From: Arthrobacter sp. ISL-28
GTDB taxonomy: Bacteria; Actinomycetota; Actinomycetes; Actinomycetales; Micrococcaceae
Assembly: GCF_018613875.1 (NCBI RefSeq)
Contig: NZ_JAGGPJ010000036.1
Span: 1 to 64,000, forward strand
Direction: 5' to 3'
Length of the DNA: 64,000 nucleotides
This document shows, piece by piece, positions 52,566 through 60,987 of the stretch (position 1 is its first letter; every line of letters begins with the position of its first letter). Made by a program: the position numbers and the translations under genes. Below the pieces are notes generated by a model. It made no database searches, was not told where the DNA came from, and saw only the letters and a list, made by a program, of their open reading frames with translations.

Positions 52566-53018
52566 ATGCGAGTATTCAAGAGTCTGGAAGAGTTCACTGC
52601 TGCAGAAGGCGAAGCCCTGGGGGTAAGTGAGTGGGTGCGTATCGACCAGGAGAAGATCGACCGGTTTGCCGAGGCGACCGGGGATTGCCAGTGGGTCCAC
52701 ACCGACCCAGTCAAAGCCGCTAGTGGCCCCTTTGGGCGCACAATCGCGCACGGCTATCTCACGGTCTCGTTGGTTTCGCAGCTTTTGAGCGATATTTACA
52801 GCGTCGAAGGGCTGACTCTGGGAATTAACTACGGCGCCGACGCAGTGCGGTTCCCATCGCCCGTGCTCGTGGATTCGCGGATCCGCGCGACCGCGAGTCT
52901 GGCAGCAGCGACGCCCAAGGGATCCGCAGTGCAGGCAAGGATAGACGTCACCGTGGAGATCGAGGGAGCGGAAAAACCGGCCTGCGTGCTCCAGGCCATC
53001 TTCGTGTTCGCCGCATAG
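52566..53018 (+). CDS. MaoC-family (R)-specific enoyl-CoA hydratase
   Basis: The 150-aa single hot-dog protein has the hydratase-2 motif ATGDCQWVHTDPVKA (Asp/His) followed by GPFGRTIAHGYLTVSL. It resembles R-specific enoyl-CoA hydratases/NodN-type MaoC proteins. TAGGAGACCAAGC precedes the ATG. It stands between a decayed region and a zinc alcohol dehydrogenase. It could hydrate 2-enoyl-CoA in the 52-60 kb acid-degradation module. Confidence 0.88.
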   Translation: MRVFKSLEEFTAAEGEALGVSEWVRIDQEKIDRFAEATGDCQWVHTDPVKAASGPFGRTIAHGYLTVSLVSQLLSDIYSVEGLTLGINYGADAVRFPSPVLVDSRIRATASLAAATPKGSAVQARIDVTVEIEGAEKPACVLQAIFVFAA

Positions 53019-53039
53019 CCCCCGTCTTGCCAAGGCAAA

Positions 53040-53100
53040 CGCCTTGGAACAGTAGCCGGCCACTTCGGCCGGCTGGATACCCTGGTAAACAAACAACGCT
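53040..53100 (+). pseudogene. Fragment of an SDR gene
   Basis: GGAACAGTAGCC, CTTCGGCCGGCTGGATACCC and TGGTAAACAAACAACGC closely match bases 55524-55577 of the SDR at 55247 (coding for VAREFGRLDTLVNNAG) with small deletions and insertions. It is too short and disrupted to encode anything. It indicates duplication and loss of an SDR gene between maoC and the alcohol dehydrogenase. Confidence 0.6.
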
Positions 53101-53145
53101 GTCATCCTTTGATGCCGGTGCCGCAAAAATGGAAGGCTGAATGAT

Positions 53146-54093
53146 ATGAAGGCATGGCTGCTTGACGAGGTACACGGCTCGCTGCGCAAAGCGGAAGTGC
53201 CGGTCCCGAAGGCGGGCCCCGGTCAGGTCGTCGTGAAGGTCAAGGCCTCAGGGCTCTGCCACAGCGATGTCGGCTACATCGAGGGAGTGATTCCCCTTGC
53301 CATCCCGCTGCCGGTCATCCTGGGCCATGAGGCATCCGGCATCATCAGCGAAGTCGGCGAGAGTGTCCTGGGCTACTCGGTCGGGGACGCCGTGGCGAGT
53401 GCAATCTCCGGTGATGACGCTCCTGGCGTAAGCCGGGACGGCGCCTACGCCGAGTACATCCTGGTGACCGCCCAGAGGCTTGTGCGCCTGCCCGAGGGTT
53501 TGAGCTGGTCGCAGGCCGCTGCGGCGACGGATGCCGGCCTCACCTCCTATACCGGGGTCAAGGTTCATGGAGAGGTCAAAGCCGGGGACCGGGTGGGTAT
53601 CGTCGGCCTCGGCGGCCTAGGCATGACGGGAGCCCGCATCGCCGTCCTTTTGGGTGCGACGGTTTACGGCGTGGAGCCAAAGCAGTCGTCATGGGACGAT
53701 GCCCGGGCGAACGGCGTCACGGAGGTTTTCGAGGATGTTTCGGCACTCGAGGGGATGGACCTGGACGTCGTGATCGATTTCGCGGGCTTCGGAACGACGA
53801 CGTCCGGAGCGATCCGCGCCGTCAGGGCTGACGGCATCGTGGTGCTTGTCGGCCTCGGCAAGGCCGAGGTGACGTTCAATTCGGTCGATCTTGTCTCGCG
53901 TGCAATCCAACTGCGGGGATCCACGGTGAGGGGCAACCCGCAGCACCTGCAGGAGGTCATTGACCTGATGGCATCCGGTGAGCTCACCGTCCGGGCTGCC
54001 GAGATCGGGTTCGATGACATCCCTGACGGCCTTGACCGCCTCAAACGCGGCGAGGTCACGGGCCGTCTCGTAGCGGTATTTGACGGAGAGTGA
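53146..54093 (+). CDS. Zinc-type alcohol dehydrogenase family protein
   Basis: The 315-aa MDR protein has the catalytic zinc ligands in SGLCHSDVGY (Cys) and GHEASG (His-Glu), the Rossmann motif GIVGLGGLGMTGARIA and GLTSYTGVK. The four-Cys structural-zinc lobe is absent, and the protein is about 30 residues shorter than typical ADHs. It would oxidise an alcohol or hydroxy acid intermediate with NAD(P)+. The ATG at 53146 follows GGAAGG. Precise substrate unknown. Confidence 0.88.
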   Translation: MKAWLLDEVHGSLRKAEVPVPKAGPGQVVVKVKASGLCHSDVGYIEGVIPLAIPLPVILGHEASGIISEVGESVLGYSVGDAVASAISGDDAPGVSRDGAYAEYILVTAQRLVRLPEGLSWSQAAAATDAGLTSYTGVKVHGEVKAGDRVGIVGLGGLGMTGARIAVLLGATVYGVEPKQSSWDDARANGVTEVFEDVSALEGMDLDVVIDFAGFGTTTSGAIRAVRADGIVVLVGLGKAEVTFNSVDLVSRAIQLRGSTVRGNPQHLQEVIDLMASGELTVRAAEIGFDDIPDGLDRLKRGEVTGRLVAVFDGE

Positions 54094-54419
54094 AGCAGCG
54101 CCGCTCGTTGCGGTAATCGGGCTCTGCATGCAGCCGCATGTCCGGTGCGATGCCTCGGGGCTCCCCTTGTTCTTCCGGGGAGGGAGCGCCGGGGCAGCAC
54201 CCGAAATGCGGCCGCCCCGGACCCGCGGCAAGGTCCGGCGCTTCAACCGCACATTCACGATCGGATGGTAAATCTCGATACCCCGGTTCTCTTGCAAGGT
54301 GCCGCGGGGGACCATCACGGTCACCCGTCCGCTCCGGCGGACCCCCACCACCTACGAGGTGCCGGCCGCCACCGACGCCGGGCAGCGGCTGTGCACGTGG
54401 TGCATCACCACAATCTGCG
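54094..54419. other. Intergenic stretch without a recognised gene
   Basis: About 325 bases lie between the convergent alcohol dehydrogenase and tetR genes. Open frames on both strands have no recognisable motif. A terminator for both genes would be expected here, but no clean hairpin was identified. Confidence 0.45.
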
Positions 54420-55031
54420 TTAGGGGCGGACCAGCCCCAGGGAGCTGAGGGCAATGGCGATATACCGGAGGGCAAGAGCCTCGGGCTTCAGCTGGCCTGC
54501 GTTGTTGTACCACTGCGAGACATCGGTACACATCGTGACCAGGGCCCGGCTGGTTTCCTTGGGGAATTCTGTGCTGAAAAACCCCTCCGAGACCCCCCTT
54601 CCTACAATGCCGTCGAGCATGATCTGCTGCCGGTCGCGAGCGGCAATGTGCGCTGCACGGGCCTCTTCTTCCAGGCTGCGGATTTCGCTGGCCGCAATGA
54701 ACGCCAGATCGCTTCGGTAGGCGTGGAAGAGAACGAGGCACTCGATGTGCAGCCGGAGCTGGTCTTCGACGCGATCTCCTGCTTCTGCCAATGCCCCCTG
54801 GCTCCGGAGGTAAAGGTCCTCCATCGCCCGCTGCATGATGGCCACCAGAATCGCCTGCTCGGACGGGTAGTGGTGATAGAGGCCGGCAACGGACAAGCCT
54901 GAACGCGAGGCAAGGGTCCTGGTCGTTGTTCCGTGGTATCCGTGCTGGACGAAGCACTCCTGCGCCGATTGCAGCAACGGAGGCAGGACGGACTCTTGAT
55001 AGTCCCGCCACGTGGAAACCGAAAACTTCAC
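54420..55031 (-). CDS. TetR-family regulator
   Basis: The 203-aa protein has a TetR HTH: QSAQECFVQHGYHGTTTRTL followed by ASRSGLSVAGLYHHYPSEQA. The C-terminal domain (YLRSQGALAEAGDRVEDQLR, FPKETSRALVTMCTDVSQWY) resembles acyl-CoA-responsive TetR C-terminal domains. The GTG at 55031 was chosen; a frame to 55121 adds Gly/Arg-rich unconserved residues. It is divergent from the SDR-ACAD-kinase-thiolase operon and likely represses it via the site at 55157-55176. Confidence 0.86.
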   Translation of the reverse strand: MKFSVSTWRDYQESVLPPLLQSAQECFVQHGYHGTTTRTLASRSGLSVAGLYHHYPSEQAILVAIMQRAMEDLYLRSQGALAEAGDRVEDQLRLHIECLVLFHAYRSDLAFIAASEIRSLEEEARAAHIAARDRQQIMLDGIVGRGVSEGFFSTEFPKETSRALVTMCTDVSQWYNNAGQLKPEALALRYIAIALSSLGLVRP

Positions 55032-55156
55032 TCCGCGGCTGCCATCCGGGGCCCCCGCACGCCCCCCGCCCTGCATCCGGCCGTTCCGTGCTGCTCCGCC
55101 CGTAATAATGTAAAAAACCACCTTGACAGTTCAAGTTTAGTGCTCAAAGCTGGATC

Positions 55157-55176
55157 TACCAATCGTTTGCTCGGTA
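55157..55176. promoter_or_regulatory. Candidate operator between tetR and the SDR operon
   Basis: TACCAATCGTTTGCTCGGTA has TACC/GGTA ends and partial inner symmetry. It sits between the divergent tetR (55031) and SDR (55247) genes, close to TTGACA at 55124-55129, a candidate -35 box. It differs from the TCAACCAA family, consistent with a separate TetR. Confidence 0.4.
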
Positions 55177-55246
55177 AATCTTTTTCCGGGTTGTCCTCCC
55201 GGACCCAAACGGATCCGACCGCCCAGGCCCTGTTGAAAGGCGCACC

Positions 55247-56071
55247 ATGACTGAATTCACGACCTCCGGCGGTGTCGGGCGCAACGCGCATGTCCCGGAA
55301 AGCGCTTCGGCCGGAAAACTTCAGGGGACAACTGCCATTGTCACCGGTGCAAGCCGGGGCATCGGCCTCGCGATCGCCGAACGTCTCGTGGCCGAAGGCG
55401 CCAGGGTCTGTATAACGGCCCGGAACAAAGGCCCCCTGGAAGAGGCTGCAGCGGCCTTTCCGGAAGGATCGGTCGTGCCGGTGGCCGGAAAGGCCGACGA
55501 TGCCGACCATCGGCGAGAGGTGCTGGAAACAGTAGCCCGCGAGTTCGGCCGGCTGGACACCCTGGTGAACAACGCCGGCATAAACCCTGCCTACGGCCCG
55601 CTTATGAACCTTGACCTGGGTGCTGCTCGGAAGATCATGGAAGTCAATGTCCTAGCCACGCTCGCATGGATCCAGGACGCCTACCAGTACGAAGGCCTGG
55701 ACTTCTCCAAGCACGGCGGTTCAGTGATTAATCTGTCTTCCATTACCGGGCAGACGCCGTCCCCCGGCATTGGCATGTACGGCATAAGTAAAGCCGCGAT
55801 CGCGCAGCTGACCCGCACCCTGGCCGTTGAACTGGGACCGGACATCCGTGTCAATGCGGTTGCTCCGGCGGTCGTCAAAACACAGTTCGCCAAAGCACTC
55901 TACGAAGGCAAGGAAGCCGAAGTCGCTGCCCAATATCCCCTTCGCCGGCTCGGCGTACCGGCTGACATTGCCGCCGCCGTGGCCTTCCTCGCATCCTCCG
56001 ACGCGGCCTGGATCACCGGCCAGATCATCACGCTTGACGGCGGTCTTTTGTGCGCCGGCGGCACAGCATGA
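55247..56071 (+). CDS. SDR-family oxidoreductase
   Basis: The 274-aa SDR has IVTGASRGIGLAI, NNAGINPAYG, Ser in NLSSITGQTPS and Tyr/Lys in YGISKAA. TARNKG after beta-2 suggests NADP(H). It is the first gene of an operon followed by an ACAD, a kinase, a thiolase and a 3-hydroxyacyl-CoA dehydrogenase. In the levulinate pathway an SDR (LvaD) reduces the 4-keto group, and this enzyme is positioned for that role (inference). Confidence 0.87.
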   Translation: MTEFTTSGGVGRNAHVPESASAGKLQGTTAIVTGASRGIGLAIAERLVAEGARVCITARNKGPLEEAAAAFPEGSVVPVAGKADDADHRREVLETVAREFGRLDTLVNNAGINPAYGPLMNLDLGAARKIMEVNVLATLAWIQDAYQYEGLDFSKHGGSVINLSSITGQTPSPGIGMYGISKAAIAQLTRTLAVELGPDIRVNAVAPAVVKTQFAKALYEGKEAEVAAQYPLRRLGVPADIAAAVAFLASSDAAWITGQIITLDGGLLCAGGTA

Positions 56072-56088
56072 TTTCGAAAGGACAATAC

Positions 56089-57381
56089 ATGACATTCCCG
56101 AACCTGCCGGCCGAGATCGAGCAGCTGCGACTGCGCACCCGCGATTTCATCCGGACCGTAGTGATGCCGGCCGAGCCGCAGCCCGGCGAAACCCTGGACA
56201 GGGCAACGCGCGAACGGCTGCAGGAGGCTGCCAAGAGAGCCGGGGTCTTTGCTCCGCATGTGCCACTTGAGCTCGGGGGGCAGGGACTGCCCATTGAGTA
56301 TTGGTCCCCGATTTTCCAGGAAGCCGGATATTCACCCATCGGCCCGGCCGTCCTGAATTGCATGGCACCGGATGAAGGCAATATGCACATGCTGAACCTC
56401 ATCGGGACAGAAAACCAGAAAAACCGCTATCTCAGACCGCTGGCAGCCGGCACTATCCGGTCTTGTTTCGCCATGACGGAGCCGCACCCCGGCGCCGGCT
56501 CGGACCCGAAGGCCCTTCTGACCCGGGCGACCAAGGTTGAGGGCGGGTGGTCCATTAACGGCCACAAGCGCTTTATCAGCGGAGCTGACGGTGCCGCGTT
56601 CTGCATTGTGATGGCAACCAGCGGGGACAGTTCAGCGGCTGAATCCACTATGCTTCTGGTGGACATGGACAACCCGGGAATCCGGCTGGGCAACCACATC
56701 CACACCGTGGACCGCGCCATCGAAGGCGGCCATCCGCACGTTTTCTTCGACAATTGCCTCGTTCCCGACGAAGCCGTCCTGGGAGAGCCGGGCCTGGGAT
56801 TCAAATACGCCCAGGTCCGTCTGGGACCGGCCCGGCTCACTCACTGCATGCGGTGGCTGGGATTGGCCCGGCGCGCCCTGGACATTGCGCTGGACCGTGC
56901 CGAGCGGAGGGATCTCTTCGGTTCCGCCCTAAAGGATCTGGGAATTGCGCAGGAGATGATCGCCCAGTCCGTGATGGACATTGAAACTTCAGATGCAATT
57001 ATTACCAAGACCGGCCTGCTGCTTGAAACCGATCCCAGGGCGGGTTCGGCCCTGTCCTCCGTGGCCAAGGTCCATTGCTCCGAAGCCATCTTCCGGGTCG
57101 TTGACCGCGCCATCCAGATCTGTGGCGGTGACGGCGTCTCCGACGGCCTCCCGCTCGCGTCCTACCTTAATGAGGTACGGCCCTTCCGCATCTACGACGG
57201 CGCCAACGAAACCCACAAATGGGCGATCGCCCGGAGGGCGTCCTCCCACCGCCGCAGGGCCATCGCGGCGGGCGAACCCTATCTGGCTGATGTCGACGAA
57301 TTTCCGCACAAGGGGAGTCCGCTGGCAGTCCACGGGGCAACGAACGGCGGCAACGAGAAAGCAGGGGTATTACAGTCATGA
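56089..57381 (+). CDS. Acyl-CoA dehydrogenase family protein (ACAD11/LvaC-like)
   Basis: The 430-aa protein has CFAMTEPHPGAGSDPKAL, NGHKRFISGADGAAFCIVM, THCMRWLGLARRAL and QICGGDGVSDGLPLASYL plus FRIYDGANETH. These are the long ACAD10/11-type motifs, also seen in LvaC. The ATG at 56089 follows AAAGGA; a longer frame to 56050 overlaps the SDR. It is directly coupled (4-base overlap) to an APH-type kinase, the same pairing as in ACAD11 and the lva operon. Confidence 0.88.
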   Translation: MTFPNLPAEIEQLRLRTRDFIRTVVMPAEPQPGETLDRATRERLQEAAKRAGVFAPHVPLELGGQGLPIEYWSPIFQEAGYSPIGPAVLNCMAPDEGNMHMLNLIGTENQKNRYLRPLAAGTIRSCFAMTEPHPGAGSDPKALLTRATKVEGGWSINGHKRFISGADGAAFCIVMATSGDSSAAESTMLLVDMDNPGIRLGNHIHTVDRAIEGGHPHVFFDNCLVPDEAVLGEPGLGFKYAQVRLGPARLTHCMRWLGLARRALDIALDRAERRDLFGSALKDLGIAQEMIAQSVMDIETSDAIITKTGLLLETDPRAGSALSSVAKVHCSEAIFRVVDRAIQICGGDGVSDGLPLASYLNEVRPFRIYDGANETHKWAIARRASSHRRRAIAAGEPYLADVDEFPHKGSPLAVHGATNGGNEKAGVLQS

Positions 57382-58496
57382 CTCCGGCTTCATTTATGCA
57401 CACGGTTCCCGATGGACAAGAAGTGGTCAGAACACAGGAGGATGCGGGCAGGCTCCTGCTTCCCCCGCTGTTGGTCCTGGACTCAATTACCGAGTTCATG
57501 GATTCCGGGAATTTGGGCAGCGGACCGCTGTCCTGGTCCCGGATCGGAGACGGGCAGTCCAATATCACTTACCGCATCCAACGCGGCAGCGATGTATTTG
57601 TGCTCCGGCGCGGGCCGAGGCCCCCGCTGCCTAAATCCACGCATGACATGATCCGCGAGGCCCGGGTACAACAACTGGTCAGGGCCGCAGGGATGCCCGT
57701 GCCGGAAATTCTTGCACTCTGTGAGGACCCCTCGGTTCTCGGAGTACCGTTTTACATCATGTCGTTCCTTGACGGGACGATCATTACCGACAGCATCCCT
57801 GGCCACATGAATACCCTTGAACAGCGCCAGGCGACCAGCGAAGTTGTCGTGGACGCATTGGCCACACTCCACCAAATAGACGTCAGCTCCGGCGAGCTCG
57901 CCGCCTTCGGCCGGCCCGACGGCTATCTGGAGCGTCAGGTCCAACGGTTCTCCGGCTTATGGGACGTCAACACCACGCGCAACCTGCCGGAGGTCGAAAG
58001 GATCGGCCAATGGCTGGCACGTAACCTCCCGGAAGGCCAGGCGGCGGCCGTAATCCACGGGGATTACCGCATCGGCAACCTTATGTTTGCCCGCAGCGCT
58101 CCGACAAACGTCACTGCGGTGCTCGACTGGGAAATGGCAGCAATAGGCGACCCCCTGGCCGACTTGGGCTACCTCACAGCGACCTACGCCGAACCCGGCA
58201 GTTTTTCCACACCGTTGGAGCTGACCCCGGTCACCCGTAACCCTGGATATTTAGACCGCTCCCAGCTGGTTGCACGGTACCGGGAGCGGACGAACCTGGA
58301 CTTGGAAGCCCTGCCTTGGTACCAGACCCTTGCCCTGTGGAAGGCAGCGATTTTCTGCGAAGCCATCTACACCCGGTGGCTCAAAGGCGAAAGGCCCCAC
58401 GACACCCAGTTCGGGCCTTCGCTTAAAACTGGAGTCCCTGACTTATTGGAAGGTGCCCGGCGCTTCGCCGGCGTCGCCGCGCCCCTGGACGGCTGA
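57378..58496 (+). CDS. APH-family phosphotransferase, LvaA/ACAD11-kinase-like
   Basis: The 372-aa kinase-fold protein has SRIGDGQSNITYRIQ, VHG-type catalytic loop VIHGDYRIGNLMF (HGDxxxxN), and LDWEMAAIGDPLADLGYL (metal). It is the close neighbour of an ACAD and overlaps its stop (ATGA). Members of this group phosphorylate the 4-hydroxyl of 4-hydroxyacyl-CoA so that the ACAD partner can move it to position 3 (known for LvaA/LvaC and mammalian ACAD11). A small LvaB-like subunit is not evident. Confidence 0.85.
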   Translation: MTPASFMHTVPDGQEVVRTQEDAGRLLLPPLLVLDSITEFMDSGNLGSGPLSWSRIGDGQSNITYRIQRGSDVFVLRRGPRPPLPKSTHDMIREARVQQLVRAAGMPVPEILALCEDPSVLGVPFYIMSFLDGTIITDSIPGHMNTLEQRQATSEVVVDALATLHQIDVSSGELAAFGRPDGYLERQVQRFSGLWDVNTTRNLPEVERIGQWLARNLPEGQAAAVIHGDYRIGNLMFARSAPTNVTAVLDWEMAAIGDPLADLGYLTATYAEPGSFSTPLELTPVTRNPGYLDRSQLVARYRERTNLDLEALPWYQTLALWKAAIFCEAIYTRWLKGERPHDTQFGPSLKTGVPDLLEGARRFAGVAAPLDG

Positions 58497-58583
58497 TGGC
58501 AACGTCCAGGCGCTTAGTACAGAACCGATGAGGAACACTCCCGATCGAGATAGCAACCCTCCAACTCCTTGAATAGAGGATCT

Positions 58584-59768
58584 GTGTCCAAAGAGAAGAT
58601 TCTGCTGGTCAATGGTGCCAGAACTCCGGTCGGTAAGTACCGGGGCAGCCTGAAGGATATGGGGGCGCATGAACTGGGCAGCGCCGCCGCATTGGCCGCG
58701 CTCGATCGCAGCGGCGTTGCGCATAGCGATGTTGACGAGGTCATTATGGGCTGCATCGGACAGGTGGGACCGGATGCATATAATGCCCGCCGGGTCGCCC
58801 TTGCCGCCGGGTTGGCCGAGAGTACCCCGGCTTTCACTGTCAACAGGCTCTGCGGAAGCGGCCTTCAGGCCATATGGTCCGCGGCGCAGCAGCTGCGTTG
58901 GGGCGGTGCAGACGTCATTCTGGCGGGCGGCAACGAGTCCATGTCACGGATGCCGTTCCTGGATTTCGATGCCCGGGACAACGCACGCCTGGGAAACAGG
59001 ACTCTGATCGACGGAACATTGGCTATGTTGACAGATCCTTTCAGCGACAAGCACATGGGTATGACGGCCGAGAACGTGGCTGCCCGATATGGTGTCTCCC
59101 GGCAGGAGCAGGATGAATTTTCGCTGGAAAGCCAGCGCCGCGCCGGGACTGCGGCGGCACGAGCAGCTTTCGCCGAGGAGATTACTGCGGTAATTGTTCC
59201 TGGCAGGAAACCGGTCACGGTCGCAGTGGATGAACATCCCCGGCCAGAAACGACAATGGAAACTTTGCAGGCGCTGCGTCCGGCTTTTCAGAAGGATGGC
59301 TCTGTCACCGCGGGCAATTCCTCGGGAATTAACGACGGTGCGGCCGCCGTAGTCATGATGGGGGAAAGCACCGTCCGCGAGCGTGGTATTCATGCGCTAG
59401 CCTCCTTGGAGTACGTGGCGACGGCTGCTCTGGAACCAGGCCTCATGGGCTATGCGCCAACGCTGGCGCTACACAAACTCTTTGACGAGACCGGGCTTTC
59501 TCCAGCCGACATTGGCACCATTGAGCTGAATGAAGCATTTGCCGCCCAGGCAATAGCAGTCATCCGCGACGCGAAGCTGGATCCGGAAAGAACCAACCCC
59601 TACGGTGGGGCCATCGCTCTGGGTCATCCGGTGGGTGCCACAGGGGCGATCCTGGCCTTGCGAGCCGCCAAAGATTTGGTACGGCGGGATCTTGAGTACG
59701 CCGTTGTCACGATGTGCATTGGCGGTGGCCAGGCTTTGGCGGCTCTCATAAGGAGGTACGACTCATGA
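58584..59768 (+). CDS. Acetyl-CoA C-acyltransferase (thiolase)
   Basis: The 394-aa thiolase has all catalytic residues: Cys in VNRLCGSGLQ, NEAFAAQ, His in GHPVGATGA and Cys in TMCIGGGQ. It would cleave 3-ketoacyl-CoA made by the next gene product, e.g. 3-ketovaleryl-CoA to propionyl-CoA and acetyl-CoA. A GTG at 58584 after GAGGATCT was chosen; a TTG at 58569 would add 5 residues. Its stop overlaps the following ATG. Confidence 0.93.
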   Translation: MSKEKILLVNGARTPVGKYRGSLKDMGAHELGSAAALAALDRSGVAHSDVDEVIMGCIGQVGPDAYNARRVALAAGLAESTPAFTVNRLCGSGLQAIWSAAQQLRWGGADVILAGGNESMSRMPFLDFDARDNARLGNRTLIDGTLAMLTDPFSDKHMGMTAENVAARYGVSRQEQDEFSLESQRRAGTAAARAAFAEEITAVIVPGRKPVTVAVDEHPRPETTMETLQALRPAFQKDGSVTAGNSSGINDGAAAVVMMGESTVRERGIHALASLEYVATAALEPGLMGYAPTLALHKLFDETGLSPADIGTIELNEAFAAQAIAVIRDAKLDPERTNPYGGAIALGHPVGATGAILALRAAKDLVRRDLEYAVVTMCIGGGQALAALIRRYDS

Positions 59769-60670
59769 GTAATTCGATACGTCGCATCGGAAAGATAGGA
59801 GTGGCCGGGTCCGGAGCCATGGGCCGCGGAATTGCGGAAAGCTGCCTCCGCGCAGGGGCCTCCGTTCTGCTGCAGGACACCTCCGCCGCCGCTCTGCGGG
59901 CAGCCAGGAAACAGATCGAACGCTCCCTGCAACACTCAGTGGACAAGGGCATCGTCGAAGCGAAGAACATTGAGGCTTGGCTGTCACAGCTTGAGGTGTC
60001 CGAAGATGTCGCAGCATTCATGTCCTGCGACCTCGTTATTGAAGCTGTACCGGAAATTCCGGACCTCAAGCTTGAGGTGCTGAAGCGGATCGAAAAAAAT
60101 GTCCGCGACGTCACCATCATCGCGACAAACACGTCATCAATACCCGTTACCAAGCTGAGCAGTTCGCTGATGGATCCTTCCCGCTTTTTGGGTCTTCATT
60201 TCTTCAATCCTGTACCGCGGATGAACCTGGCCGAAGTCATCCCGACCGTTCTGACCGACAGTACTGTCACCGCAGCTGTGGAATATTTCGTCCGCGAGCA
60301 ATTGGAGAAGACGCCGTTGACCGTGGCCGACCGGCCGGGATTCGCGGTAAACGCACTGCTCATTCCCTACCTGCTCTCCGCAGCCCGGATGCTCGACCTG
60401 AGTTATGCCAGCGCCGATGATATCGACAACGCCATGAAACTAGGCTGCGGGCATCCCATGGGACCGCTGGAGTTGTCGGACTTTATTGGCCTGGACGTTG
60501 TAGCCGCTGTGGCTGGCTCGATCTACGCAGAGACAAAAGACCATGCATGCATCGTCCCGAACAACCTCCGACGTCTCGTCGAAGCCGGGCAGACCGGCAG
60601 GAAATCAGGGCAAGGATTCTTCAAATATGCCGACAACGTCCCAACCACTTCCGGCCCCCAGAGCACTTGA
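59765..60670 (+). CDS. 3-Hydroxyacyl-CoA dehydrogenase
   Basis: The 301-aa enzyme has the NAD motif VAGSGAMGRGIAE, DLVIEAVPE, NTSSIPVTKL, catalytic His in LGLHFFNPVPRM and GFAVNALLIPYL, with the C-terminal KLGCGHPMGPLELSD and GRKSGQGFFKY. It oxidises (S)-3-hydroxyacyl-CoA (3-hydroxybutyryl-CoA type). The ATG at 59765 overlaps the thiolase stop and follows an excellent AAGGAGG. It closes the SDR-ACAD-kinase-thiolase operon. Confidence 0.93.
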   Translation: MSNSIRRIGKIGVAGSGAMGRGIAESCLRAGASVLLQDTSAAALRAARKQIERSLQHSVDKGIVEAKNIEAWLSQLEVSEDVAAFMSCDLVIEAVPEIPDLKLEVLKRIEKNVRDVTIIATNTSSIPVTKLSSSLMDPSRFLGLHFFNPVPRMNLAEVIPTVLTDSTVTAAVEYFVREQLEKTPLTVADRPGFAVNALLIPYLLSAARMLDLSYASADDIDNAMKLGCGHPMGPLELSDFIGLDVVAAVAGSIYAETKDHACIVPNNLRRLVEAGQTGRKSGQGFFKYADNVPTTSGPQST

Positions 60671-60987
60671 TTCCAGTTCGAAGCGGCTTGGAGGGTGGCT
60701 TCACTCTGCTGTACCTGTGGATCAGGTTCTGGGCAACTGGAGGCTACGCCTGCGAACGTTCTGGTCGAACGCCGCGGCCGCGCGGGCCTCGTAAAGCTCA
60801 ACCGGCCTGAGGCGTTCTGAACGCCTCGGTGGTCGAGGAGCTGCACCCCACCTGACGCATCGGCACGACACAAAGGGTCGGATGTTTGGGTGCTGGTAAG
60901 CCTTGACCCCTTAACGAAAATGATCAGAAACCCCTTGTACCCGGTTAGGTAATACCGCCGGGAACACTAAATGGATGAGGAGCAAAC
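60671..60987. other. Intergenic region with an enoyl-CoA hydratase gene remnant
   Basis: About 315 bases. On the plus strand near 60760-60842, pieces such as RRGRAGLVKLNRPEA and (in another frame) ASVVEEL match the N-terminus of a crotonase, interrupted by a TGA and a deletion. Upstream bases are unrecognised. The promoter of pntA should lie in the last 100 bases; GGAG at 60977-60980 is its ribosome site. Confidence 0.6.
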
